DNA from: Gammaproteobacteria bacterium
GTDB taxonomy: Bacteria > Pseudomonadota > Gammaproteobacteria > Pseudomonadales > Halieaceae
Assembly: GCA_030427085.1 (NCBI GenBank)
Contig: JAUHXH010000003.1
Span: 124,001-188,000 of the forward strand
Direction of reading: 5' to 3'
Length of the DNA stretch: 64,000 nucleotides
A program made the translations under genes and the position numbers. The notes beneath the pieces were generated by a model. The model was not told the origin of the DNA and did not search any database. It saw only the letters and a program-made list of their open reading frames with translations. Of the stretch, positions 24,626 through 33,960 are shown one piece after another (the stretch's first letter is position 1; every line of letters starts with the position of its first letter).

Positions 24626-26680
24626 TCATTCGGGTAGCCAGGGATACTTCGCAAACCAGGCCAGAATGTGATCCACCTTGGTAATCAGTTGGCTAGGCCG
24701 CATCCCGATAAAGTGTGGCGCTTCCGGCACTTCTACCAGCGCGGTGTCCACACCCCGAATTTGCAGGGCGTGATAGAGCTGCTTCGCTTCCGACAGCGGC
24801 GTTCGCAGGTCAGAGCTGCCCACCATCACCATCGTCGGCGTGTTGATATTGCCCACCAGCGATACGGGTGAGAATTTCCAGTAAACCTCGGGGTTCTCCC
24901 ATACCTGACCGGGGTAGCGGTAATTGGCATAGGCGTAGTAGTTGTCGGCGGTGAGCAGTTTGCTGATCCAGTTCATCACTGGCTTGATCACGGCAGCGGC
25001 TTTGAAACGCTCATTCTTGCCGATGATCCAGGCGGTCATGATGCCACCGGCGCTGCCACCGGTTACGTAAAGGCGGTCTTCAGCGGTTAATCCTTGTTCG
25101 ATCAGGTAATCCACGCCATCCATCACATCCTGGTAATCCTCGCCGGGATAATTGTTGTACAGCAGGTTGGCAAACTCCTCACCGTAACTGGTGCTGCCGC
25201 GGGGGTTGGGGTAGAACACCAGATAGCCCGCTGTGGCAAACAGTTGTAGTTCCGGACTGAAGTGGGGTCCGTAATGCGCGATGGGGCCGCCGTGGTTTTC
25301 CACCAGCAAGGGGTAAGCCTTACCCTCTTCATAGCCCGGCGGCTTGATAATCCAGCCCTGCAATTCACGCTGATCGACACTGGAGCGGTACCACACCGTC
25401 TCCACTTGCCCGAGGTCTCGGTACGCCAGGAGATTGTCGTTCAGCGCGGAGAGCACCTCCGGTTTGTCGCTACGGGGCTTCACTACCGCGACTTCAGCGG
25501 GCCGTTGTGGGTCAGACCAGGTATAGGCGATGTACCCATTGTCCGACACCGAATAGGAACCACCGCTGTAAGGGCGGGCCATGGATTCACCCCCGAGTGC
25601 GGTGGCCGCATCGCGGTGGCTCCCGGAGAGTGTGCTGTAGCCGACAAAGGATTCTCCCTTGTTGGAGTAGACGTAGTAGACCCCGCGACTCTTACCGTCC
25701 CAATTCAGATCTGACACGCTGCGGTCCAGCTCTGGCCGAAGTGCACGTGGCTCTCCCCCATCCAGTTCCATGACGTAGAGCTGGCTCACCTGGTAAGCCT
25801 GAACCTTGTCATCGTAGCCGTACCAACTCACATAGCGACCATTGGGAGAAACTGCCGGCCCCCGGTCCGGGCCGCGTCGATCGGTAAGGGCCGTTATGTC
25901 CCCGGTGTCCAGCTTCAGCAAATACAATTCGGATTCGCGAAAATCCAGTTCCCAGTTTTCATTTCGGTTGGCCGAGAACACCAGGCCGCTCCCGTCGGGT
26001 AGCCACTGCGCCGCCCCCCGATGATGAAAGTTTCCCTGCGTGACCTGACGTGCCGAGCCGCCGCTGGCGTCGATCAGGAAATAGTGGGAAAAGCCCGGTT
26101 TCAGCCGCCCCTGGCCGTCGCGCTCATATCTCAGGCTGGTAGTGACCGACGGAGGATCAGGCCATTCCGCGCCCTCTGGAACAGGCATGGGGTCGACCAG
26201 GACCGGTGGTTTTTCCGGCACCAGCATGGAGAACGCCAACTGCTTGCCATCTGGCGACCAACTGAGTGAACTGGGGGACTGTTGCAACTGCGTGATCCTG
26301 GAGGTTTTGCCTGTACCGAGCCAGTGCACATAAATTTGCGATTCGCTGATAAAGGCGATGCGATCTCCCTCGGGGGACCACTGGGCACCCGCCTCGGCCG
26401 TGTCATTACCGGTCAGGGGGACGTGATTGTCGCCATCACTGTCCATCAACCACAGGCGCGCGGTGCGTTTATCCGCCATGAGGTCCATGGACATTCGTTC
26501 GTAAACAATGCGCTCCCCATCCGGGGAGATTTGCGGGCTGGCCGCCCACTCCAGGCCGAATACGTCTTCTCGCGTAAAAGGACGCGGGCTTTCAGCGGTG
26601 GACGGCAGCGCGGCGACAAAAAACAGCCCACTGACCAATAGGGAAAGCAAAGATTGCGGCACCGAGATTCTCCTTGGCAT
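24626..26680 (-). CDS. S9-family serine peptidase (DPP/acylaminoacyl-peptidase type), exported
   Basis: A 684-residue peptidase with a signal peptide (LLSLLVSGLFFVAALPSTAE). A WD40-like propeller domain with S-P-D-G repeats (D-G-E-R-I, D-G-K-Q-L, N-G-R-Y-V) occupies the first two thirds. The C-terminal hydrolase domain has the nucleophile in G-G-S543-A-G-G and the His at A-P-H656-F-I-G. It starts at ATG 26680; a TTG 27 bases upstream is less likely because it separates the signal from the start. It is the second S9 peptidase in the window, of a different subfamily from the one at 1-1662. The catalytic Asp is not pinned down here. Confidence 0.92.
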   Translation of the reverse strand: MPRRISVPQSLLSLLVSGLFFVAALPSTAESPRPFTREDVFGLEWAASPQISPDGERIVYERMSMDLMADKRTARLWLMDSDGDNHVPLTGNDTAEAGAQWSPEGDRIAFISESQIYVHWLGTGKTSRITQLQQSPSSLSWSPDGKQLAFSMLVPEKPPVLVDPMPVPEGAEWPDPPSVTTSLRYERDGQGRLKPGFSHYFLIDASGGSARQVTQGNFHHRGAAQWLPDGSGLVFSANRNENWELDFRESELYLLKLDTGDITALTDRRGPDRGPAVSPNGRYVSWYGYDDKVQAYQVSQLYVMELDGGEPRALRPELDRSVSDLNWDGKSRGVYYVYSNKGESFVGYSTLSGSHRDAATALGGESMARPYSGGSYSVSDNGYIAYTWSDPQRPAEVAVVKPRSDKPEVLSALNDNLLAYRDLGQVETVWYRSSVDQRELQGWIIKPPGYEEGKAYPLLVENHGGPIAHYGPHFSPELQLFATAGYLVFYPNPRGSTSYGEEFANLLYNNYPGEDYQDVMDGVDYLIEQGLTAEDRLYVTGGSAGGIMTAWIIGKNERFKAAAVIKPVMNWISKLLTADNYYAYANYRYPGQVWENPEVYWKFSPVSLVGNINTPTMVMVGSSDLRTPLSEAKQLYHALQIRGVDTALVEVPEAPHFIGMRPSQLITKVDHILAWFAKYPWLPE

Positions 26681-26796
26681 CAATTCCGGATAGCGACAGT
26701 GTAGCAATCAGCGAGGAAAGATATCAGGCACCTCAATGCTTGCAATCTATTGGCCCGCAACCAAAAATGCCTTAACCCTCAACCCCGGAGTCGCCG

Positions 26797-29166
26797 ATGC
26801 CCCTGACCACCCCCCGACGTAATTTCCTCGCAGGCCTCAGCGCACTCACCGCCCTGGGCAGCGTCGCCCCCCTCGCCAGCGCTGGCACCGATCAAACCTT
26901 GCCCAAGCGCGCCAGGCCGCTGCCACTGTCTTCAGTGCGATTATTGCCCGGGCCGATGCTCAATGCGGTCAACACGAATCGGCGTTACCTGATGAGCCTT
27001 GAGCCCGACCGCCTGTTGCACAATTTTTATACCGGTGCAGGCCTGCTGCCGAAGGGCGAGGTCTACGGCGGCTGGGAGGGCGACACGATTGCGGGGCACA
27101 CCCTCGGACACTACCTCAGTGCCCTCTCGTTGACGCACGCCCAAACCGGCGATGAGGAATGTTGTGCACGCGTGCAGTACATCGTCAATGAGCTGCAGCG
27201 CGTGCAAGAAAAGCGTGGCGATGGCTATGTGGCGGGACTGACGCGCAAGCGTCCTGACGGTAGCATTGTCGATGGGCAGGAAATCTTCCCCGAAATCATG
27301 CGCGGTGAGATTATCTCCGGCGGCTTCGACCTGAACGGCGCCTGGGCGCCCTTCTACACCCTCCACAAACTGTTTGCCGGTTTGCTGGATGCCCAACAGT
27401 ACTGCAGCGTCGAAAACGCGCTGCCCGTAGCGCTGAAGCTGGCTGCTTATCTGGAAGCAGTTTTTGCCGCCGTCGATGACGAGGACCTGCAAAAGGTACT
27501 GGCTTGTGAATACGGCGGCCTGAACGAAAGTTTTGCTGAACTGTATGCGCGAACTGGCGACGAGCGCTGGCTGGCGGTGGCACTGCGCATCTACGATCAA
27601 CGCGTACTGGACCCATTAATGGCCGGCCGCGATGAACTGGCCAACTTCCACGCCAACACACAGATTCCCAAACTGATCGGCCTGGCGCGCATCGCCGAAG
27701 TGGATGGCGACCGAGAGCGCGCGGCAGCGGCGCGCTATTTCTGGCAACGAGTCACCGATCACCACAGTTATGCCATTGGCGGCAATGCGGATCGCGAGTA
27801 CTTCTTCGAGCCGGATAAAATCGCGGACCACATTACCGAACAAACCTGCGAGCACTGCAACAGCTACAACATGCTGCGCCTTACTCGACGGCTCTACGGG
27901 GAGCGTCCCGAAGCAGCATTATTCGACTACTACGAGCGCACCCACTACAACCACATTCTCGCCGCCCAGCACCCAGAGACGGGCATGTTCACCTACATGA
28001 TGCCGCTGATGGCCGGTAGCGCGCGGGAGTACTCCACGCCCACCGACTCCTTCTGGTGCTGCGTTGGCAGCGGCATGGAGAGCCACGCCAAACACGGTGA
28101 ATCCATCTATTGGGAAGGCGACGAAACCCTGTTCGTCAACCAGTACATTTCGTCCGAAGTGAAGTGGCAGCAGGCGGGTGCCAGTCTGCGCCTGCGTACC
28201 GATTACCCCTATCAGGGTGACATATCACTGGCATTTACTTCGCTGGAAAAGCCTCACTCATTCGCCATGGCACTGCGGATTCCTGCCTGGGCGAGTAGTT
28301 TTGAATTGAGCGTAAATAACAAGCCGCTGACACCGCGAATGGCAGCAGGCTATGCCATCGTGGATCGTCGCTGGTCAACAGGCGACACACTGGCCCTGCG
28401 CCTGCCACTGGAATTGCGTGAAGAAGCCACACCCGGCGACAGCAGCACCGTCGCACTGTTGCGGGGCCCCCTGGTGATGGCCGCCGACCTCGGCCCTGCC
28501 AGCGAAGCCTATGAAGCGCTGGCCCCTGCCCTGGTAGGTGCCGATGCGCTGGCGGGGATTAAAGGGGTAGATACCGAACGCGCGCGATACGAAGTCAGTG
28601 CCAGTGTCGCCCGTCCGCAGGCACTAACGCTGGTCCCTTTTTACGCGCAGTACGAACGGCGCAGCGCGGTCTATTTCCGCCGGTTTAGCGATGCGGCCTG
28701 GCAGGCAGAGGAAGCGGCGCTGATCGCCGCGCGGAAAGCGGAACAGGCATTGGCGAAACGTTCAGTGGCCGTTATTCATCTTGGCGAAATGCAGCCCGAA
28801 CGGAACTGCAAACTAAGCTCGGAAATCTCCTATCCGGTAGTGTATCGCGGCCGCCACGGACGCGACGCGCGCATGCAGGGCTTCTTCGAATTCGATCTAC
28901 CCGTTGTACCCGGCGCACTGATATTCCAGGCCACCTACTGGGGCGGAGAACGACGGCGCAAGTTCCGCATCCTCTTCGATGGTGAGGAACTGGCGCGGCA
29001 GGAACTGGATGCACCCCAGCCCGGCGAGTTTATGACGGTTTCCTACCCGGTTGCAGAACAGTTCACACGCGGGCGGGAAACAGTGCGAGTACGATTCGAA
29101 CCGATTGGCCGACACACTGCAGGGCCGGTGTTCGGTGTGCGGTTACTGCGTCCCGATTCCGCTTGA
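26797..29166 (+). CDS. GH127 beta-L-arabinofuranosidase-like glycoside hydrolase, Tat-exported
   Basis: A 789-residue enzyme of the former DUF1680 family. The N-terminus has a T-P-R-R-N-F-L-A-G-L twin-arginine signal. The (alpha/alpha)6-barrel domain has W-E-G-D-T-I-A-G-H-T-L-G-H-Y-L-S and S-Y-N-M-L-R-L-T-R-R-L. By analogy with Bifidobacterium HypBA1, E352-H-C354 and C421-C422 supply the zinc ligands and the nucleophilic Cys. A C-terminal beta domain from about residue 660 (H-L-G-E-M-Q-P-E segment) resembles DUF6805. No other arabinan-degrading or sugar-transport gene is next to it. Substrate specificity cannot be read from sequence. Confidence 0.9.
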   Translation: MPLTTPRRNFLAGLSALTALGSVAPLASAGTDQTLPKRARPLPLSSVRLLPGPMLNAVNTNRRYLMSLEPDRLLHNFYTGAGLLPKGEVYGGWEGDTIAGHTLGHYLSALSLTHAQTGDEECCARVQYIVNELQRVQEKRGDGYVAGLTRKRPDGSIVDGQEIFPEIMRGEIISGGFDLNGAWAPFYTLHKLFAGLLDAQQYCSVENALPVALKLAAYLEAVFAAVDDEDLQKVLACEYGGLNESFAELYARTGDERWLAVALRIYDQRVLDPLMAGRDELANFHANTQIPKLIGLARIAEVDGDRERAAAARYFWQRVTDHHSYAIGGNADREYFFEPDKIADHITEQTCEHCNSYNMLRLTRRLYGERPEAALFDYYERTHYNHILAAQHPETGMFTYMMPLMAGSAREYSTPTDSFWCCVGSGMESHAKHGESIYWEGDETLFVNQYISSEVKWQQAGASLRLRTDYPYQGDISLAFTSLEKPHSFAMALRIPAWASSFELSVNNKPLTPRMAAGYAIVDRRWSTGDTLALRLPLELREEATPGDSSTVALLRGPLVMAADLGPASEAYEALAPALVGADALAGIKGVDTERARYEVSASVARPQALTLVPFYAQYERRSAVYFRRFSDAAWQAEEAALIAARKAEQALAKRSVAVIHLGEMQPERNCKLSSEISYPVVYRGRHGRDARMQGFFEFDLPVVPGALIFQATYWGGERRRKFRILFDGEELARQELDAPQPGEFMTVSYPVAEQFTRGRETVRVRFEPIGRHTAGPVFGVRLLRPDSA

Positions 29167-29173
29167 GGCCTGA

Positions 29174-30292
29174 TCAGTCCTTAAGGCCGCGCATGTGGTC
29201 CATGTACTCGGTGGCGACCAGGTGATAGGCACCATCGCCACCGCGGAAGTAATTGCTGATCAGCCGCCTTCGGTCTCGCAGATCAGGGATTAGCGCATCG
29301 ATCTCAGCCACAGTGTCCCTGATCCGCCAGCTCTGGTTAATGTTGCCGGTAACGCCGGTCATGACCGTCACCCACTGGTCCAGCCCGAAGGTCATGAAGG
29401 AGATGTCTCGCGCCTCGTCCCACATGCTGGAAACAAACGAAGGGTTGAACTCGATTGCCGCCTGGTAGCGTTGCTCACCTTCCTCATAACCCGGCGCGTT
29501 GGCAAACACAACAATCCACTGCCCGGTGTCGCCATAAGCAATATTGGTGATGAACTCCCCGTTATTCAGCGCCGCACCGATTTCGGATGCGGGGAAACTG
29601 GATCGCGATATCCAACGCTGGTTGGTGTGCCCGGAGTCGCTCATCACTACAACCCAGGTGTTGTTGCTGTAGCCCAGCGATGTGATATTCAGCCCGGCAT
29701 CCATCTCACGCATGATCGCATCCCGCGGGAAACGGCTGTCATTTAACAAAACCTGCCGACTCAGCTTGCTGCGGTTGGTCATTACGACAATCCAGCCCTC
29801 GGCGTCGCCAAACAGTGAGGTAACAAAGAAGCCACTGTTGCGGCCATTGTTGACAAACTGTTGGGGGAATTCCGGGGTAATTGCTACGCGCTGATTGGGT
29901 AGCCGGCCCTCAAAGACTGGCTCCAGAAGGTAGGCGTCATCGGATGCGAGTATATTCAATAATGACGCATTGCCACCAAAGTTGGTGGTACTCAGTGCGC
30001 ACGGGCGGGTGTTTCCGCCACACAAATGCGGCCTGTCACCTCCGCGGGCCCAGCCAACAAATCGGTAGCCGGCATCTTCAACAACGAGGTAAGTCTCTTC
30101 AAAGGTCGTGTCGTTGACCTCAATTTCGCAGGTTTCATCCTCGGCGCAGTAGCCGCCGCTTAGGCTAATAACTTGCCCACCCAGGGGAACAATAATCACC
30201 AGTCGACAAGCCGCCAGGCAGCAGGTGAGAGAAACCACCAGGAGCAAGCCGGGATAACGTGAGAAGTAGGTATTGTTGCGCAGACATGTCAT
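29174..30292 (-). CDS. Lipoprotein with cysteine-rich repeat domain and W-V-V-V-M-type repeats
   Basis: A 372-residue lipoprotein (signal ending C-L-A-A-C). GGAGGG lies 7 bases before the ATG at 30292, which settles the start. An N-terminal domain (about 80 residues) has four cysteines and the pattern P-L-G-G-Q-V-I-S-L-S-G...C...C-E-I...G-Y-R-F-V-G-W...L-C-G-G...P-C-A-L. The same layout occurs at the N-terminus of the metallopeptidase lipoprotein at 16584. The C-terminal part has at least four repeats of about 45 residues around W-(I/V)-V-V-(M/F), with I-T-S-L-G-Y / I-T-N-I-A-Y between them, like DUF7477-type repeats. Its function is unknown. It ends 8 bases from the convergent GH127 gene. 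Confidence 0.72.
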   Translation of the reverse strand: MTCLRNNTYFSRYPGLLLVVSLTCCLAACRLVIIVPLGGQVISLSGGYCAEDETCEIEVNDTTFEETYLVVEDAGYRFVGWARGGDRPHLCGGNTRPCALSTTNFGGNASLLNILASDDAYLLEPVFEGRLPNQRVAITPEFPQQFVNNGRNSGFFVTSLFGDAEGWIVVMTNRSKLSRQVLLNDSRFPRDAIMREMDAGLNITSLGYSNNTWVVVMSDSGHTNQRWISRSSFPASEIGAALNNGEFITNIAYGDTGQWIVVFANAPGYEEGEQRYQAAIEFNPSFVSSMWDEARDISFMTFGLDQWVTVMTGVTGNINQSWRIRDTVAEIDALIPDLRDRRRLISNYFRGGDGAYHLVATEYMDHMRGLKD

Positions 30293-30439
30293 CGTGATGC
30301 CCTCCACGTGGGGACATTCCCGAAAACTCAGAGCCTGCCTGGACCAACAGCGGCTGCGGGGACTTCGTCAGGAAATTTCCGGGAAGGCCTCTCTACCTCA
30401 GAATAGTCGTTAGCTACAAACACGCAAATAACAGTGCCA

Positions 30440-31660
30440 TCATAACGGCGCGTCGGGCACGAAACGCAAGCCTGCCCGCTGGCTCAGACGCGTCACCAGC
30501 GCCTCACCCATTGCCGATGCGGGGGTCCAGATTCCACCCGGCAGTTGTTCTCGCGAGGCCTTGTCCTGCACCAGGCATAACGCCGTTTCGGCAATCATTT
30601 TCGAGGTAGAGCCATAGCCGGGATCTTCGTCGCCCTGAACCGCGTATTGCAGCACTTCGCCCTTTGAAGTTTTACCGACAAAGAGGATGTCATAGAAGCC
30701 CGCTTCCCGCGCCGCTTTGGACGGACCCTCACCCGGTTTGGGCAGTACAGTTTTCGTCAGTAAGGTGCGCAGCGGCTTTACACCGAGCATCACGTTCGAC
30801 ATTTTCATACCCAGCGCCATCGTTCTAGCCTTGCGTTTGCCACGGCTCCCGGTGCCGGTCATCTGCATTTCGTCGTAGCAGAAACTCTCACCGTAACGGA
30901 AGTTCAGCAGTGCATTGCTGCGGTGGACATTGCGGGTATTGATCGCGGCCATTATAAACGGCCCTACCCAGGCGTTGACCGCGTCATCAAAATACGGCGT
31001 GTCGCCATCGGGTTGCTCCGGACCGGAAAAGCCTGGCACCAGTGAGAAATGGCTCTCCACACGAGCGCGGTAGTCGGCGTCACGCGTCGCGGCTTCAATC
31101 GTTTCCACGCCGCTGGCGAGCGTGCCACCTGACAGTTCGCCTTTCGCTTTGCGCACTCGCCCCTTCACCCAGACTATCGGCTCACCAAATCGTTCCAGTG
31201 CCAACATTTGCAGTTGGTAAACGCCCAGGTCGAAAGGAATGGAATCGAAACCGCAGGAGAACACAATGCGTGCATTTGACCGGCTCGCCTCCTCGCCGTA
31301 GCGTTCGATCATTTGCGACATCCAGGCCACTTCACCACAGAGATCCACATAATCGGTGCCGGTGGCAATACAGGCCTGCAACAGCGGTTCACCGTAACGC
31401 TGATAGGGGCCTACCGTCGTGATAACGGCTTTGGCCTGCGCGGTCATCGCTGACAGGCTTTCTGGATTAGCGGCATCCGCTTCGATCAGGGCCACTTGCC
31501 GCCCGGCACCGATCTCTTCGCGCACGCTTTCCAGCCGACTCAGGCTGCGGCCCGCGAGTGCCCAGCTCAGTTCGCCGTCACTGCCATACGCGGACTGCAG
31601 ATACTCTGCCACCAATTTGCCGGTAAAGCCGGTAGCACCATACACAACAACATCAATCAT
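30440..31660 (-). CDS. Saccharopine dehydrogenase-like NADP-binding reductase
   Basis: A 406-residue oxidoreductase. The N-terminal Rossmann motif V-V-V-Y-G-A-T-G-F-T-G-K-L-V-A-E-Y-L is the hallmark of the saccharopine dehydrogenase NADP-binding family and of trans-acting enoyl reductases. C-G-E-V-A-W and the C-G-F-D-S-I-P-F-D-L-G segment are also typical of that branch. It is unlikely to make lysine. In related bacteria these proteins reduce lipid or polyketide intermediates. It lies 82 bases upstream of, and on the same strand as, the flavodoxin reductase gene, but belongs to no obvious operon with it. Confidence 0.87.
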   Translation of the reverse strand: MIDVVVYGATGFTGKLVAEYLQSAYGSDGELSWALAGRSLSRLESVREEIGAGRQVALIEADAANPESLSAMTAQAKAVITTVGPYQRYGEPLLQACIATGTDYVDLCGEVAWMSQMIERYGEEASRSNARIVFSCGFDSIPFDLGVYQLQMLALERFGEPIVWVKGRVRKAKGELSGGTLASGVETIEAATRDADYRARVESHFSLVPGFSGPEQPDGDTPYFDDAVNAWVGPFIMAAINTRNVHRSNALLNFRYGESFCYDEMQMTGTGSRGKRKARTMALGMKMSNVMLGVKPLRTLLTKTVLPKPGEGPSKAAREAGFYDILFVGKTSKGEVLQYAVQGDEDPGYGSTSKMIAETALCLVQDKASREQLPGGIWTPASAMGEALVTRLSQRAGLRFVPDAPL

Positions 31661-31741
31661 CGTTATTCGCCTGCTCTGGAAAGTGTCTGGTTTTTTTTCT
31701 TGGAACCCAGATGCTAGTCGTATAACAAGCTGCCGATGATT

Positions 31742-33064
31742 TCAATACACATCACGCCGGTAGCGGCCCGCCAGGGTCAGATCTTCCAGCCCCTGTTCAC
31801 CCAGCATATCCAACAGGATTCGATGGACAGCAGGGGCCATTCCCTCCAGACTGCCGCAGATATAAATCGCCGCGTCGCGCGCTAACCAGGCGAGCAATTC
31901 TTCCCCATGTAACGCCAGAACATCCTGCACATAGCGCTGGTCATTGCCATCGCGGGAATAAACACGATCCAGGCGGGGCAGAAACTGCTGTTGTTGCCAC
32001 TGGCTCAAATCGCTGTCAAACAGGCGGTCGTGCGCCTGCGTACGCTCACCGAAGATCAGCCAGTTGTCAGTGGCTCCACTGCGTACACGCTGCTGCAAGT
32101 GAGCTCGCAGGCCGGCAATACCGGTGCCATTGCCGATCAGGATCATCGGCTGGTCAGCGGGCGGGGCATGAAACGCAGGATTGCGGCGGACCCGCAGAGA
32201 CAGTTGCTCGTTCTCCAACAGTGTTGAGGTCAGCCAACCCGAGCCCAGCCCCAGGCTGCCATCGGGCTTTTGGACTTGCCGCACTACCAGCTCCAGCGCA
32301 CCGGAATCTGGCAGGGAGGCGATAGAGTACTCGCGCGTCAGTTCGCCACCGGGCAATTGCAGTTCAGCGATATCACCGGCTTGCCAATCAGCGTCGGACT
32401 CCGGGCGCAGTCGCAAGTGATAAACCGGGCTCCCTGGGGATCCTGTATTGAGGCAGCGTCGTTCGGCCAGCGAAAAAATCAGTGCGGGCGTCTGCTCTGC
32501 TTGCAGCATTTCCTCGTCGTCATCAATCACCGATACCGATTGCAACTGCGCATGCCACTGCGCCAGCGCCACTGGGTCAAGACGATCCACAGTGACAGGA
32601 TCAAACATAGGTTGCGCACCACGGGCTTGCAGGTCTGCTGCCAAACTCAGGCCAAAAGCGCAAAAATGCTGGTAGTCGCTGTCGCCAAAGGCCAACACCG
32701 CCGTGTGTAAATGACTGAGATCTACAGTGGAATCAGCGTGCAAAAAACGGCGGGAGAAGCGCAGCGCATTATCCGGTGGCTCGCCCTCGCCGTAAGTACT
32801 GGTAAAGAACAATACCAGATGCGCCGCCTGCAGATGCTCGGTGCGCACATCGTTCAAACTCAACAGGGTCACGGGCCCCTGTCGTTCCAGCACCTCGGCG
32901 TAGCGGCTGGCGACGGCCCGAGCTTCACCACTTTGGCTGGCATAAGCCAGCAAGCGGGTACTGCCTACACTGCCGGCGACCGCTGATCGATGGCGGAACA
33001 GGCACCAGTAACAGAGCAGTGCATAGGCCAGCAGCAATGTGCCGGCCTGCAGAGTTTGCACCAC
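31742..33064 (-). CDS. Membrane-anchored flavodoxin/FAD reductase (sulfite reductase alpha-like)
   Basis: A 440-residue diflavin reductase, GTG start. One N-terminal membrane helix (residues about 5-23), then a flavodoxin domain (Y-A-S-Q-S-G-E-A-R-A-V-A; T-S-T-Y-G-E-G-E-P-P-D-N), then an FAD domain with R-E-Y-S-I-A-S-L-P, and an NADPH domain (M-I-L-I-G-N-G-T-G-I-A-G-L-R; F-G-E-R) ending in a C-terminal Tyr. It is shorter than CysJ because the connecting domain is reduced. It is the last of four genes with DUF4198, DUF2271 and a PepSY-type protein, a set often seen in iron acquisition, so electron transfer to ferric iron or haem is a better guess than sulfite reduction. Confidence 0.87.
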   Translation of the reverse strand: MVQTLQAGTLLLAYALLCYWCLFRHRSAVAGSVGSTRLLAYASQSGEARAVASRYAEVLERQGPVTLLSLNDVRTEHLQAAHLVLFFTSTYGEGEPPDNALRFSRRFLHADSTVDLSHLHTAVLAFGDSDYQHFCAFGLSLAADLQARGAQPMFDPVTVDRLDPVALAQWHAQLQSVSVIDDDEEMLQAEQTPALIFSLAERRCLNTGSPGSPVYHLRLRPESDADWQAGDIAELQLPGGELTREYSIASLPDSGALELVVRQVQKPDGSLGLGSGWLTSTLLENEQLSLRVRRNPAFHAPPADQPMILIGNGTGIAGLRAHLQQRVRSGATDNWLIFGERTQAHDRLFDSDLSQWQQQQFLPRLDRVYSRDGNDQRYVQDVLALHGEELLAWLARDAAIYICGSLEGMAPAVHRILLDMLGEQGLEDLTLAGRYRRDVY

Positions 33065-33073
33065 AGGAAATCC

Positions 33074-33910
33074 CTACAGAGACAGTACTTCAAAGGTTGC
33101 AGTGTAAGAGCCTCGGCGCGAGGTGGCCGGCGCCTTGGCTTTGTCATCACTGTATTCCGCTTCGAGGAAGTACATTCCCGCCTGCGGCCAGGTCACGGCA
33201 ATGTTGCCCTTGGCATCCGTGGTCAGCTTGATCTCTTCCTGGCTGTTGCGATAGCGGCTGCCGCCAGGAATGACACTGACTTCGGCGCCGACAGCTGGCT
33301 CACCATCGATCAGGAAGCGGAAGGTGGCCGTTTCACCGGCGTAGAGGTCGTTAGGATGCGTCACAGGCTGCAGTTCCAGACCGCTTCCAGTGGGCTTCAA
33401 AGCCGAATCGGTGGGACCACCTGCCGTGACAAAGGTCTCCAGACGACGGGAACTCTGGCTGATCCGCAGGCTCTTTGCGTCCATGGGCACTTCTGTCTTG
33501 AATTTTTCGGGGTCGGGACGTTCACCGCGGCCCGGCCAGAAACGCCGTTCACCCTCTTCGGTTTCCCAGCGTGCCGTGAGACCGCCACCGGCGGAGTAAA
33601 TCTTGTAGGTGCCCCGTGCCTTCAGGTTCAGATCGAAGGTGCTGCGGTGCTTGCCCTTGCTCGCATTTTGCAAGGGCACCGACTGACCGTCGGGGCCCAA
33701 CACCTGAACACCGTCCAGACCCATCGCGTGATAATCCGGGTGGAATATATCGTTAGAGATGGCGGCATCGAAGCTCACCCAGCTATCCTCGCTGGAAAGC
33801 ACCGTCGACACAGGCAGGATCCACGCCCGGTGTGCCGCGGTGGGCAGGGATACACTCATTGTAGTAATCGCGGCGAAACCCAGCGCCATTACTCGCTTGC
33901 TCATTGTCAT
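33074..33910 (-). CDS. DUF4198-type exported protein
   Basis: A 278-residue periplasmic protein. The ATG at 33910 follows GAGGAG at 8 bases and opens a clear signal peptide (ALGFAAITTMSVSLPTAAHRAWILP). The mature part starts with the H-R-A-W-I-L-P segment usual in the family and ends in a beta-rich domain with E-A-E-Y-S-D-D. Members are often next to TonB receptors or cobalt/nickel and iron transport genes, and may bind metal complexes. It lies between the DUF2271 gene and the reductase, 9 bases from the latter. Confidence 0.85.
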   Translation of the reverse strand: MTMSKRVMALGFAAITTMSVSLPTAAHRAWILPVSTVLSSEDSWVSFDAAISNDIFHPDYHAMGLDGVQVLGPDGQSVPLQNASKGKHRSTFDLNLKARGTYKIYSAGGGLTARWETEEGERRFWPGRGERPDPEKFKTEVPMDAKSLRISQSSRRLETFVTAGGPTDSALKPTGSGLELQPVTHPNDLYAGETATFRFLIDGEPAVGAEVSVIPGGSRYRNSQEEIKLTTDAKGNIAVTWPQAGMYFLEAEYSDDKAKAPATSRRGSYTATFEVLSL

Positions 33911-33960
33911 TGTTGCTTCTCCTCTGTTGGAATTCGGCATTTCGGTTGTCTGGTGTTGGA

